Positions 1-7,234 of a stretch of DNA of 12,866 bases are shown piece by piece. The notes beneath the pieces were generated by a model. The model was not told the DNA's origin, did no database searches, and was given only the letters and a program-made list of their open reading frames with translations. Source of the DNA: Chloroflexota bacterium (GTDB lineage Bacteria; Chloroflexota; UBA6077; CF-72). The DNA lies in contig JAFAPL010000083.1 in assembly GCA_019247135.1 (NCBI GenBank), positions 1 through 12,866 of the forward strand, given 5' to 3'. Positions within the stretch are counted from its first letter, which is position 1. Every line of letters starts with the position of its first letter. A program made the position numbers and the translations under genes.

Positions 1-928
1 GGAGCACGGAATCGACCTCGCCAGCGTTGAAGGAACTGGCGCCCAGGGCCGGGTTACGCGCAGGGACGTCGAACGCGCCATGGCCGTCGGAAGTACCTCA
101 TCAGCGGCGGCTTCTGCTCCCCCACAAGCTCCTGCAGAGCCTGCAGCAGCTCCTCCCGAGCCTGCAGCAGCTCCGCCCCGACCATCAGCTCCCGCACCGT
201 CGCCGACGCCGGTGTCGCAGCCCGCGACAGCGGCGGGTGACGAGGAGCGCGCCCTCACGCCGATGCGCCGGGCAATTGCCGACCACATGTCTCGCGCGCG
301 GAGTGACATCCCCGACGCCTGGTCGCTGACCGAGATCGACATGACGCGCCTCGTCCGTCATCGCGAGCGCCTGCAGGCCGACTGGCAGGCCCGCGAGGGC
401 TACGAGCTGACGTACCTGCCGTTCTTCATCAAAGCCGTGCTCGCGGGACTACGCGCCGTGCCCGAGCTCAACGCGACCTGGCAGGGCGATCACCTCACCA
501 TCCATCGCGAGTATCACCTGGGGATTGCCGTCTCGATCGAGGCTGGCCTGGTCGTGCCAGTCTTGCGTCAGGCGGACCAGTTGAGCGTGGCCGGAATCGC
601 CCGCGCGCTTCGAGAGATCGTCCACAAGGCGCGTGGCGGCCGACTCGGCGCCGACGACCTGCAAGGTGCGACGTTCACGGTGAACAACCCCGGCTCACTC
701 GGCTCGATCATGTCGCAGCCCATCGTCCCGCTGGGTCAAGCCGGGATCGTCACCATGGAGGCGATCGTCAAACGCCCGGTGGTCACCGCGGATGACGCGA
801 TAGCCGTGCGCAGCATGATGAACAGTTGCCTGAGCTTCGATCACCGTGTGCTCGATGGCGCGGGTGCCCTGCGTTTCCTCAAAGAACTGAAGCACCAGCT
901 AGAAGACGTCGAGTACCCGCTCTATTGA
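1..928 (+). CDS. Dihydrolipoamide acyltransferase (E2) of a 2-oxoacid dehydrogenase complex, 5'-truncated
   Basis: The E2 core enzyme moves the acyl group from lipoyl-lysine to CoA in pyruvate, branched-chain or related 2-oxoacid dehydrogenase complexes in the cytoplasm. The reading frame is open from base 2, so the true start and the lipoyl domain lie before the window. Fragment residues 1-27 are the end of a peripheral subunit-binding domain (EGTGAQGRVTRRDVERA). An Ala/Pro linker of about 55 residues follows, then the catalytic domain from about residue 83 to 308. The catalytic motif FDHRVLDGA is present, with His281 and Asp285 in fragment numbering, and FTVNNPGSLGS and VTMEAIVKRPVV are typical of the family. 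The catalytic sequence looks closest to branched-chain or generic 2-oxoacid E2 enzymes, but the substrate cannot be fixed without the E1 genes, which presumably lie upstream. lipA follows after 37 bases. The family call is secure; the substrate is open. Confidence 0.93.
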   Translation, partial: EHGIDLASVEGTGAQGRVTRRDVERAMAVGSTSSAAASAPPQAPAEPAAAPPEPAAAPPRPSAPAPSPTPVSQPATAAGDEERALTPMRRAIADHMSRARSDIPDAWSLTEIDMTRLVRHRERLQADWQAREGYELTYLPFFIKAVLAGLRAVPELNATWQGDHLTIHREYHLGIAVSIEAGLVVPVLRQADQLSVAGIARALREIVHKARGGRLGADDLQGATFTVNNPGSLGSIMSQPIVPLGQAGIVTMEAIVKRPVVTADDAIAVRSMMNSCLSFDHRVLDGAGALRFLKELKHQLEDVEYPLY

Positions 929-951
929 CCGTGCGGCTGACCGTCGCGCGC

Positions 952-957
952 TAAGCT
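952..957 (+). promoter_or_regulatory. Possible -10 element before lipA (leaderless type)
   Basis: The hexamer TAAGCT fits TANNNT and ends eight bases before the GTG start of lipA. No Shine-Dalgarno sequence is visible in between, so a nearly leaderless lipA transcript is plausible. A TTGACC at 925-930 resembles a -35 box, but the 21-base spacer is longer than usual. Co-transcription with the E2 gene is equally possible. Confidence 0.3.
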
Positions 958-965
958 TCCTGGCA

Positions 966-1895
966 GTGCAATCGCTGATTCAAATCGATGGCGCGCCGCC
1001 CCGCAGACGTACGGAGGCGTTGAACCCGGAAACCGCGCCGCCGATCGTGGGCACGCGGCCCGACTGGCTCAAGGTGCGGCTTTCGCACGGTCCGCATTTC
1101 AAAGGCCTGAAGCACCTGATGCGGGAGCAAGGCCTGCACACCATTTGCGAGGAGGCCGCATGCCCCAACATCGGCGAGTGCTGGGGCGAATTTCGCACTG
1201 CCTCGTTTTTGCTGCTCGGCGACACGTGCACGCGCAACTGCGGCTTCTGCGACGTCCACACAGGGCGCCCCGGCGCCGTGGATTGGTCTGAGCCCAAGCG
1301 CCTCGCTGAGGCGGTCGCCCGACTGGAGCTGCGTCACGTCGTCATCACAAGCGTCACGCGCGATGACCTGGACGACGGCGGGGCCGCCATCTTCGCGGCA
1401 ACCATCCGTCAGCTCAAGCGCTACGACCCGGCGCTCGGCGTGGAGGTGCTGATCCCCGACTTCCAGGGCAACTGGGACGCGCTCAAAATCGTGATGGATG
1501 CAGGCCCGGACATCCTGAACCACAACATCGAGACGGTGCCGCGCCTGTACAGCCGGGTGCGGCCCAAAGCCATCTATACCCAGTCGCTCGAGATGCTCCA
1601 GCGCGCACACCAGCTCTCACCCCGCACGCCGACCAAGTCAGGCTTGATGGTGGGCCTCGGCGAACAACGTGAAGAACTCCTGCAGGTTTTCGCCGACTTG
1701 CGAGATCAGGGCGTGGACGTGCTGACCGTCGGCCAGTATTTGCGGCCCACGCTGCGCCACTTGCCCGTCGAGCGCTACGTATCTCCAGACGAGTTCGCGG
1801 AGCTGAAGCTTGTGGCAAAGAGCCTCGGGTTCAGACACGTGGAGAGCGGGCCGATGGTCCGCTCGAGCTACCACGCGCACGCGCAGCTACAATAG
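966..1895 (+). CDS. lipA: Lipoyl synthase (radical SAM)
   Basis: LipA inserts two sulfur atoms into the octanoyl chain carried by E2 or GcvH lysines to form lipoyl groups, using S-adenosylmethionine and two [4Fe-4S] clusters. All signatures are visible in this 309-residue protein. The auxiliary-cluster cysteines Cys61, Cys66 and Cys72 lie in CEEAACPNIGEC. The radical SAM triad Cys88, Cys92 and Cys95 lies in CTRNCGFC. The C-terminal RSSYHA (residues 299-304) holds the serine that ligates the auxiliary cluster. SVTRDDLDDGGA and HNIETVPRLY are also family-typical, and the length is normal. The GTG at 966 is the chosen start; there is no clear ribosome-binding site, which fits a short or absent leader. 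The gene lies directly after an E2 gene whose lipoyl domain would be its product's substrate. No lipB or lplA gene is in view. Confidence 0.97.
   Translation: MQSLIQIDGAPPRRRTEALNPETAPPIVGTRPDWLKVRLSHGPHFKGLKHLMREQGLHTICEEAACPNIGECWGEFRTASFLLLGDTCTRNCGFCDVHTGRPGAVDWSEPKRLAEAVARLELRHVVITSVTRDDLDDGGAAIFAATIRQLKRYDPALGVEVLIPDFQGNWDALKIVMDAGPDILNHNIETVPRLYSRVRPKAIYTQSLEMLQRAHQLSPRTPTKSGLMVGLGEQREELLQVFADLRDQGVDVLTVGQYLRPTLRHLPVERYVSPDEFAELKLVAKSLGFRHVESGPMVRSSYHAHAQLQ
1888..1893 (+). promoter_or_regulatory. Possible -10 element at the end of lipA
   Basis: TACAAT matches TATAAT at five of six positions and would place a transcript start near base 1900, about 23 bases before the TTG start at 1923. 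It overlaps the last lipA codons and stop. No convincing -35 box is seen. Confidence 0.25.
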
Positions 1896-1922
1896 CCGCG
1901 CCCCGGTGCGGGCGTCCGACTC

Positions 1923-2345
1923 TTGAGTACTTCTGAACGGGAAGAGCCAGGCCAGACGGCACCCATTGCCGTTCCGCCCGCCACCGAGACCGAGCGCTCT
2001 GTAGAGCCTCCTCCGGCTGAGGCGAGCCATACCGCCGAGGCGCCGCTAGCAGAGGAATCTGCTGCCGTTGCCGAACCGGCGCCTGCCATCGCCGAGCCCG
2101 CACCCGGCGTCGCCGAGCCGGTGGCCGCCGTTGCCGAGCCTGTGCCTGCGCAGGCTGTGGCGGCCGCACCGCAGACGCGGGATGTGATGTACGTGCCGCT
2201 AGCCGTCAGCGTAGGTGACGGCTTCAAATTCGGCTGCGGCTTCTTCCTGGCGCTCGTGCTGGCGATGCTCGTCGGATTCGTGCTGCTGGCGGCGTTGTTC
2301 GCCCTGACCAGCATCTTTGGCCTGAATCTGCCGCTCGGCCGATAA
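1923..2345 (+). CDS. Ala/Pro/Glu-rich protein with one C-terminal membrane segment, unknown function
   Basis: I do not recognise the family. The 140-residue protein starts at TTG 1923, the only possible start between the upstream in-frame stop (1893) and the body of the frame. Residues 1-88 are low complexity, rich in Ala, Pro and Glu, with a degenerate AEP-containing repeat at about 50-75 and no signal peptide. Residues 89-102 (MYVPLAVSVGDGFK) lead into a hydrophobic segment at about 103-130 that would span the membrane once, ending in IFGLNLPLGR. The likely topology is a flexible acidic N-terminal tail inside or outside the cell with a C-terminal anchor. The last 147 bases overlap the convergent P-loop kinase gene. 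The clean membrane helix, exactly where the opposite frame becomes low complexity, suggests this strand is the constrained one. It could be an envelope scaffold, but that is a guess. Confidence 0.65.
   Translation: MSTSEREEPGQTAPIAVPPATETERSVEPPPAEASHTAEAPLAEESAAVAEPAPAIAEPAPGVAEPVAAVAEPVPAQAVAAAPQTRDVMYVPLAVSVGDGFKFGCGFFLALVLAMLVGFVLLAALFALTSIFGLNLPLGR
2070..2147 (+). repeat. Degenerate in-frame repeat encoding AEP units
   Basis: About four to five imperfect units centred on the bases GCCGAGCC encode AEPAPAI, AEPAPGV, AEPVAAV and AEPVPAQ in the N-terminal half of the small membrane protein. It looks like local duplication within a low-complexity linker, a common source of length variation. 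Confidence 0.6.
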
Positions 2346-2840
2346 GACACGCTCGAGTACCACCTCGTGATCGGCCGCCGTGTTGATCACGATGTGCGGC
2401 CGGCGGATCCACTCGGCGTTGCGCCGCATCTGTAAGTAGACGGACCAGTTGGCGTCCGACGCATCGTCATCGTCCGGTGAGTCGCGCCGTCTCAGCAGCC
2501 GTTCCTGCACAACTCCGGGTGGGCACGTGGCCCAGAGCACGATCAGCCGGGCGTCACACGTGTCGACGATGTCGTAAATGCGGCGGCGAACGCGCTCCTC
2601 CAGGTTGGTCGCGTCGAAGATGACCGAGCGACCGACCAGCAGAGCCGACTTCACCAGCGTGTGGCACCAACCGTAGACCGCGGCGTGCTCACCGCCCGTG
2701 TAGCGCGGTTCGGCAAACAACTGCTTGCGAATGCGGTCGGACTCGACGACCTGCGCGTTGAGCGCCGCCCCGAGGCGGCGAGCGATGCGACTCTTGCCTG
2801 TGCCTGGAGCGCCGACGAGCAAGATGACGCTCGGCCTCAC
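2199..2840 (-). CDS. P-loop ATPase/kinase (AAA_33 / polynucleotide-kinase-like)
   Basis: The 213-residue protein is a small cytoplasmic P-loop kinase of the type that phosphorylates nucleic acid ends, nucleosides or small metabolites; its substrate cannot be told from sequence. Walker A is GAPGTGKS at residues 10-17. The ESDRIRKQL stretch (33-41) and the FDATN motif (75-79) match AAA_33 and polynucleotide-kinase-like proteins. LLRRRDSPDDDDASDAN (115-131) fits the lid region. The start is GTG at 2840-2838, with TACGAT seven bases upstream. The recognisable domain ends near residue 165-170. The last 48 residues are Gln/Glu/Arg-rich and lie antisense to the membrane helix of the convergent gene, so this tail may be read-through past a lost stop. 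The gene is divergent from the DUF624-like gene at 2930, with 89 bases between the two starts. Confidence 0.82.
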   Translation of the reverse strand: MRPSVILLVGAPGTGKSRIARRLGAALNAQVVESDRIRKQLFAEPRYTGGEHAAVYGWCHTLVKSALLVGRSVIFDATNLEERVRRRIYDIVDTCDARLIVLWATCPPGVVQERLLRRRDSPDDDDASDANWSVYLQMRRNAEWIRRPHIVINTAADHEVVLERVLSAERQIQAKDAGQGEQRRQQHESDEHRQHERQEEAAAEFEAVTYADG

Positions 2841-2847
2841 GCGCCCA

Positions 2848-2853
2848 ATCGTA
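2848..2853 (-). promoter_or_regulatory. Possible -10 element for the P-loop kinase
   Basis: On the minus strand TACGAT (TANNNT) is followed by seven bases and then the GTG start, the spacing expected for a leaderless transcript. No Shine-Dalgarno sequence lies between. It shares the 89-base divergent spacer with the element at 2917-2922. Confidence 0.35.
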
Positions 2854-2916
2854 ACCGCCGCGGGCGGTCGGGCAGTCTGCTCGTGCTTGGGCTGCAGTAA
2901 CGTGCGCGCCGGCGGC

Positions 2917-2922
2917 GATAAT
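2917..2922 (+). promoter_or_regulatory. Possible -10 element for the membrane protein-kinase operon
   Basis: GATAAT matches TATAAT at five of six positions and ends seven bases before the ATG at 2930, so transcription would begin at or next to the start codon. There is no ribosome-binding site in the gap. No good -35 box is seen at 16-18 bases. Confidence 0.42.
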
Positions 2923-2929
2923 TGGCGCG

Positions 2930-3667
2930 ATGGCCGCGCTGCGCACCTTCTGGGCCGCCGTGATCAGCCTCTACGACGAGACGTTGGTACTCGTGGGCGG
3001 CAACCTCCTGTGGGTGGTGCTCAACGTGCCATTCGTGATCGTCCTGGTCGCCCTCGGCGTGCTGCTGCCAGGCGTATCAGAGGCTGGCGGCGCGCAGACG
3101 CTTCTCATCGCCATCGCCTGGCTGTTATTGCTGCTGCCTACTCCCGCGAGTGTGGCTCTTGGTGGACTTGCCCGCGTGGCCGCCGGACCCGAGGCCCCGC
3201 GCGTCGGTGCGTTCTGGGCCGCCCTGAAGGCATACTCGCGGCTGTCCGCAATCGCGTTCGTGATCAGCTTCGTCGTTGCCGCGGCGCTCCTCTGGAACGT
3301 CGCGTTCTACGCGTCACTCGACTCGATACTGCGATTCGTCTTCATTCTCTGGCTGTATGGCCTGTTGTTCTGGCTGTGCATGCACCTGTACCTGGTGCCG
3401 CTGTTGCTGCACGTGTCCGAGCCGCGGCTTCCCGATCTGTACCGCCGCGCCGCGCTGATCGTCCTGGGACATCCGATCTATACGCTCGTCCTGCTCATCG
3501 GTGTGGTCAGCGTGGGCATCCTCAGCATCGTCTTCTTGCCGGCCTACGTGCTCGTGGGCGGTTCGTACGTCGCACTGATCCGTGCGCATGCCTTCCGCGA
3601 GATTCGCCGCCGCCACGGTGAGCTGCCACTCGAACCCGACGCTCAGGACGAGGTCGCCGCATTGTGA
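2930..3667 (+). CDS. Polytopic membrane protein, DUF624 (YesL)-like
   Basis: The 245-residue protein is very hydrophobic, with about six membrane segments (roughly residues 18-48, 56-82, 108-128, 133-160, 176-198 and 200-222). The pattern NLLWVVLNVP near the N-terminus, LLWNVAFYASL in the middle and PLLLHVSEPRLPDLYRRA before the penultimate helix resembles DUF624/YesL-family proteins. These often occur beside sugar transporters in other bacteria and their function is not established. The C-terminus (FREIRRRHGE) is basic and presumably cytoplasmic. Its TGA at 3665-3667 overlaps the GTG start of the PASTA kinase at 3664, so the two are probably translationally coupled. That context suggests a partner or substrate of the kinase rather than a sugar-uptake role. 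The family assignment is by pattern only. Confidence 0.8.
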   Translation: MAALRTFWAAVISLYDETLVLVGGNLLWVVLNVPFVIVLVALGVLLPGVSEAGGAQTLLIAIAWLLLLLPTPASVALGGLARVAAGPEAPRVGAFWAALKAYSRLSAIAFVISFVVAAALLWNVAFYASLDSILRFVFILWLYGLLFWLCMHLYLVPLLLHVSEPRLPDLYRRAALIVLGHPIYTLVLLIGVVSVGILSIVFLPAYVLVGGSYVALIRAHAFREIRRRHGELPLEPDAQDEVAAL

Positions 3668-5349
3668 GCGGCGATCAGCCGAACGCGGGCCGCGTGCTCG
3701 GCGGCCGCTACCGGCTCCTGCGCGAAGTCGCGCGCGGCGGGATGGCGGCCGTCTGGGAAGCCCACGACACGGTGCTCGATCGGCCAGTGGCGGTCAAAGT
3801 GCTGCACCCGCAGTTCGCCGACGAGCCCGAGTTCCTCGAGCGTTTTCGACGTGAGGCACGCGCCGCGGCCAGCTTGAGCCACCCCAACATCGTGCCGATC
3901 TTCGATGTCGGCGAGGACGCTGCCAGTCGAACGCCCTTCATCGTCATGGAGCTGGTACGTGGGGAGAACCTCAAGCAGCGCATTCGGCGGCTCGCGCCGC
4001 TCGCGGATCAGGAGATTCGATCGCTCGGTTCGACGCTGGCCGGCGCGCTCGAGTACGCCCACCGACAGGGCATCATCCACCGTGACGTCAAGCCGCACAA
4101 CATCTTGCTCGGCGAGGACGGGCGTCCTCGGCTGACTGACTTCGGCATCGCCCAAGCGCTTGCGTCGAGTGCCCTGACGCGCACTGGCACGATCATGGGC
4201 TCGGTCCACTACGTCGCGCCAGAGCTGGTCCGCGGCAAGCCGGCGACGGCGCAATCTGACATCTACGGGCTGGGCGCGGTCCTGTACGAGATGGCGACGG
4301 GACGACTCCCGTTCACGGGCGAGACGGACATGGCCGTAGCCCTGGCTCACGTGGAGCAGGCGCCAGCGCCACCAAGCACCTTCAACGCACACCTGGATCG
4401 TGGATTGGAACGGACCATCCTGCGGTCGCTGGCGAAAGACCCAGCAGAACGGTTCTCCTCTGCTGCTGAGCTGGCGGGCGCGTTGCGCTCGAATACAGTT
4501 CCGCGGCCCATGGCCGCGCCTCGCCGCGCAGCCGGGCCAGCAGCGACGCAGCGCATCGCCGTGCCGCCCAACGCGCGCGCGGCGGCCGCGTATGCGCCCG
4601 GCGCCGCCGTGCCGAGGCGGGCCGCTCGGCCGCCAGCTCGTCGTGGTCCGTGGAGCGCGATGCTCGGGCTGATGCTTGGGATGGCGGGCATCCTGGTCGT
4701 CCTAGGCGCGGGGTTCTTCGTGCTGGCGACTCTGAGTCGCCAGGGGGTCGCACCGCCCGAGCCGACACCGCTTCCGCCGAGCCCAACCGCCCTTCCGACC
4801 GCGCCGCCAAAGCCCGCCGCTGTAGCCACGAACACCCCCCCGCCACAGCCGACTGCTACCCCGCAGCCTGCGCCGAGCGACACACCCGTGCCGCCAACGC
4901 CCACCCGGATCCCGCCCACCGGAACCCCGCTCCCGCAGCCGACCGCGACCCCGCGAGCGCTCGCCGTGCCGCAGTTGCGCGGCAGACGCCTCGACGACGC
5001 GCTCGCCGCGCTGCAAGCGGCTGGACTCACGGCCACCGTGCGTGGCGTCAACGCGAACGTGGATTTGAACGTGGTGGCGGACCAGACGCCCGATGTCGGC
5101 GCTGCCGTCGCACCAGGTACAACGGTCACGGTGATCGTCGGCACCGGCGAGACGCCCGTTCCCGACGTGACTGGTCGCCCGGCCGAGCAGGCTCGTCTGC
5201 TGCTCCAACAAAACAGCTTCCGCGTGAACGCCGTAAATCGGCGTGATCCAACGATCCCGGCGGGTTCGGTGATCGGCACGAACCCTGCGGCTGGCACTGT
5301 CATTCCGCGCGGCTCGGCGGTCGAGCTGAGCATCAGCGCTGGCCGCTGA
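3664..5349 (+). CDS. PknB-type Ser/Thr protein kinase with two PASTA domains
   Basis: This transmembrane eukaryote-like kinase has 561 residues. The kinase domain spans about 16-276: GGMAAV in the glycine-rich loop, Lys45 in PVAVKVL, Glu64 in FRREA, the catalytic loop HRDVKPHN (139-146, Asp141), DFG at 159-161 and APE at 185-187. The activation loop (LTRTGTIMGS) has the threonines that PknB-type kinases autophosphorylate, and all residues needed for activity are present. A basic Ala/Pro juxtamembrane region (277-330) leads to a membrane helix at about 333-356, then an extracytoplasmic Pro/Thr linker (363-430) and two PASTA repeats (about 434-494 and 499-558). In studied homologues PASTA repeats bind muropeptides or lipid II and the kinase adjusts cell-wall growth and division. 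The GTG start overlaps the upstream membrane-protein stop by four bases (GTGA). Two PASTA repeats is fewer than the four of Mycobacterium PknB. Confidence 0.95.
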   Translation: MSGDQPNAGRVLGGRYRLLREVARGGMAAVWEAHDTVLDRPVAVKVLHPQFADEPEFLERFRREARAAASLSHPNIVPIFDVGEDAASRTPFIVMELVRGENLKQRIRRLAPLADQEIRSLGSTLAGALEYAHRQGIIHRDVKPHNILLGEDGRPRLTDFGIAQALASSALTRTGTIMGSVHYVAPELVRGKPATAQSDIYGLGAVLYEMATGRLPFTGETDMAVALAHVEQAPAPPSTFNAHLDRGLERTILRSLAKDPAERFSSAAELAGALRSNTVPRPMAAPRRAAGPAATQRIAVPPNARAAAAYAPGAAVPRRAARPPARRGPWSAMLGLMLGMAGILVVLGAGFFVLATLSRQGVAPPEPTPLPPSPTALPTAPPKPAAVATNTPPPQPTATPQPAPSDTPVPPTPTRIPPTGTPLPQPTATPRALAVPQLRGRRLDDALAALQAAGLTATVRGVNANVDLNVVADQTPDVGAAVAPGTTVTVIVGTGETPVPDVTGRPAEQARLLLQQNSFRVNAVNRRDPTIPAGSVIGTNPAAGTVIPRGSAVELSISAGR

Positions 5350-5366
5350 CGCACGAGCACACGTGG

Positions 5367-5372
5367 TAGGGT
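5367..5372 (+). promoter_or_regulatory. Possible -10 element before the gamma-glutamyltransferase-like gene
   Basis: TAGGGT (TANNNT) ends nine bases before the ATG at 5382, in the 32-base gap after the kinase gene. Transcription would begin around the A at 5379, giving a leader of about three bases. The G-rich run could also serve as a poor ribosome-binding site for read-through mRNA from the kinase operon. Confidence 0.28.
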
Positions 5373-5381
5373 TTCCGGACG

Positions 5382-7190
5382 ATGACCGACACCGTCGCAC
5401 GCAGCGCAGCAGTTCGCGATCTCGATGCTCATGGCTCCGCCGTCGGCGAGAGCCGGCCTGTGCCGTTCGCTACCCGCCCGGTCCTGCAGGGCACGTTCGG
5501 CATGGTGGCCGCGGGTCACTACCTCGCGGCAGCCGTCGGCCTTCACCTGCTGGAGATGGGTGGCAACGCCGTCGACGCGGGCGTCGGCACGGGGTTCGCG
5601 CTGGCCCTCCTCAAGCCGCAGAGTGTCGGTATCGGCGGCGAGGCGCCGATCCTCATCCACCTGAAGGACCAGCAGCGCAGCGTCGCCGTGAATGGTCAGG
5701 GCTGGGCCCCCCGGGCGGCGACCATCGAGTGGTTTCGCCAGCACGGCATCAAACTCATCCCGTCCGACGGCTTCCTGCCTGCAACCGTTCCAGCTCAGTT
5801 CGCCAGCTGGTGTACGGCCTTACTCCAGTTCGGCACGAAGAGCCTCAAAGACGTGCTCGGGCCGTCGGTTGACATGGCTGAAGGTGGCTTTCCCATGTAC
5901 GCCGCGCTGCGAGATGGCATCGCCAAGGTCGCCGAGCGCTATCGCACCGAGTGGCCAACCTCGGCCGCCGCATATTTACCAGGCAACGCGATCCCACAGG
6001 AAGGCGTCCTGATCAAGAACCCCGATTGGGCACGCACCCTCACGGGCGCGATCGACGCCAGCATGCGCGAGAGCGACCGCGAGCGCGGCATTCGCGCCGC
6101 TATGGACTACTGGTACAGAGGTCCAGTCGCCCAGCGGGCGGTCGAGTTCTCATCGAACAACGCGTTCGTCGACGACTCCGGCGAAGCCCACAGCGGCCTC
6201 TTCTCAGTTCAGGATTGGGCTGAGTACGGGGACAAGGGCACGCAGATCGAAGACCCTGTCCGTGTGAACTATCGGGGCGTCGAGGTGCTCAAGTGCGGTC
6301 CGTGGTCGCAGGGTCCGGTTTTCCTCCAGCAACTGAAGCTGCTCGAAGGCTTCAACTTGCAGCAGCTCGGCCACAATTCGGCGAACTACCTGCACACCTA
6401 TCTGGAGTGTGCCAAGCTGGCGTTCGCCGACCGCGAGCGTTACTACGGTGATCCCGAGTTCGTCAGCGTGCCGCTGGAGACCCTGCTCTCCGACGAGTAC
6501 GCCGCCGAACGCCGTGAACTGATCGACGCACACCGGGCGAATCTCGACCAGCGGCCTGGCCACGTGTCGGGGGCGAGCATGGACAGGGCGAAGTGGCCAG
6601 TCGTCACCGGTGACACCACCCACGTCGACGCCGTCGACCGCTGGGGCAACCTGTTCGCCGCCACGCCGAGCGGGGGCTGGATCGGTTCGTCGCCTGTCGT
6701 CGAAGGCTTGGGCTTCCCGCTCGGCACGCGTGGGCAGATGTTCTATCTGGACGAGTACCACGCGAATTCGCTGCAGCCGGGCAAGCGACCGCGCACGACG
6801 CTCACGCCGTCGCTGGCGCTGAAAAACGGTCAGCCATGGATGGCGTTCGGCACGCCGGGCGGCGACCAACAGGACCAGTGGTCGCTGCAGTTCTTCCTGA
6901 ACGTGGTCGATTTCGGCATGGACCTGCAAGAGGCGCTGGATGCGCCGACCGTGCAGTCCACGCACTTTCCGGGCTCGTTCTATCCGCACGGGTCGACCCG
7001 CGGCGGCTGCCGCGTCGAAGGCCGCATTCCCGAGGACGTTCGCAGCGAGCTCTCTGCGCGTGGCCACAACGTCTCGGTGGACGGCGCGTGGTCACACGGT
7101 CAGGTGACCGCCTGTGCCTACGACCCCAGCGGCGTCCTGAGCGCAGCCGCGAGCCCGCGTGGCCGCACGGCATACGCGATGGGAAGGTAG
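5382..7190 (+). CDS. Gamma-glutamyltransferase-family Ntn-hydrolase, divergent
   Basis: The 602-residue protein has the full two-subunit layout of the family: a proenzyme that cuts itself before a threonine, which then becomes the catalytic nucleophile. The cut site is GDTTHVDAVD, between Asp411 and Thr412, giving subunits of about 411 and 191 residues. LEMGGNAVDAGVGT (57-70), GPVFLQQLKLLEGFNL and GTPGGDQQDQW (490-500) are family-typical. The substrate pocket departs from the classical enzyme. The RExAP motif carrying the glutamate-binding arginine is GQGWAP (105-110), and the Ser-Ser pair is Thr-Thr (472-473). It may therefore act on an amide other than glutathione, as GgtA/YwrD-like or acylase-like relatives might. 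No signal peptide is seen, so it is probably cytoplasmic. It lies 32 bases after the kinase gene, and the alarmone cassette begins just after it. Confidence 0.9.
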   Translation: MTDTVARSAAVRDLDAHGSAVGESRPVPFATRPVLQGTFGMVAAGHYLAAAVGLHLLEMGGNAVDAGVGTGFALALLKPQSVGIGGEAPILIHLKDQQRSVAVNGQGWAPRAATIEWFRQHGIKLIPSDGFLPATVPAQFASWCTALLQFGTKSLKDVLGPSVDMAEGGFPMYAALRDGIAKVAERYRTEWPTSAAAYLPGNAIPQEGVLIKNPDWARTLTGAIDASMRESDRERGIRAAMDYWYRGPVAQRAVEFSSNNAFVDDSGEAHSGLFSVQDWAEYGDKGTQIEDPVRVNYRGVEVLKCGPWSQGPVFLQQLKLLEGFNLQQLGHNSANYLHTYLECAKLAFADRERYYGDPEFVSVPLETLLSDEYAAERRELIDAHRANLDQRPGHVSGASMDRAKWPVVTGDTTHVDAVDRWGNLFAATPSGGWIGSSPVVEGLGFPLGTRGQMFYLDEYHANSLQPGKRPRTTLTPSLALKNGQPWMAFGTPGGDQQDQWSLQFFLNVVDFGMDLQEALDAPTVQSTHFPGSFYPHGSTRGGCRVEGRIPEDVRSELSARGHNVSVDGAWSHGQVTACAYDPSGVLSAAASPRGRTAYAMGR

Positions 7191-7234
7191 CTTCGACGAG
7201 CGCTGCCTCCGCATCCGAAAACGCTGCGCGGCCC

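Noticed and set aside
951..1610. A 219-codon open frame on the minus strand across lipA
   Set aside because: Shadow of lipA, whose plus-strand frame has every expected cysteine motif.
4750..4953. Repeat-like Pro/Thr-rich DNA considered as a tandem repeat or CRISPR-like array
   Set aside because: No regular unit or spacers; it encodes the low-complexity extracytoplasmic linker of the kinase.
4347..5744. A 465-codon open frame on the minus strand
   Set aside because: It is antisense to the PASTA kinase and GGT-like genes, rich in Gly/Ala/Val/Arg from GC-biased codons, with no recognisable motif. The plus-strand genes have full catalytic motifs.
6204..7067. A 287-codon open frame on the minus strand
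   Set aside because: Antisense to the catalytic part of the GGT-like gene; composition is Arg/Val/Leu-rich shadow sequence without domain motifs.
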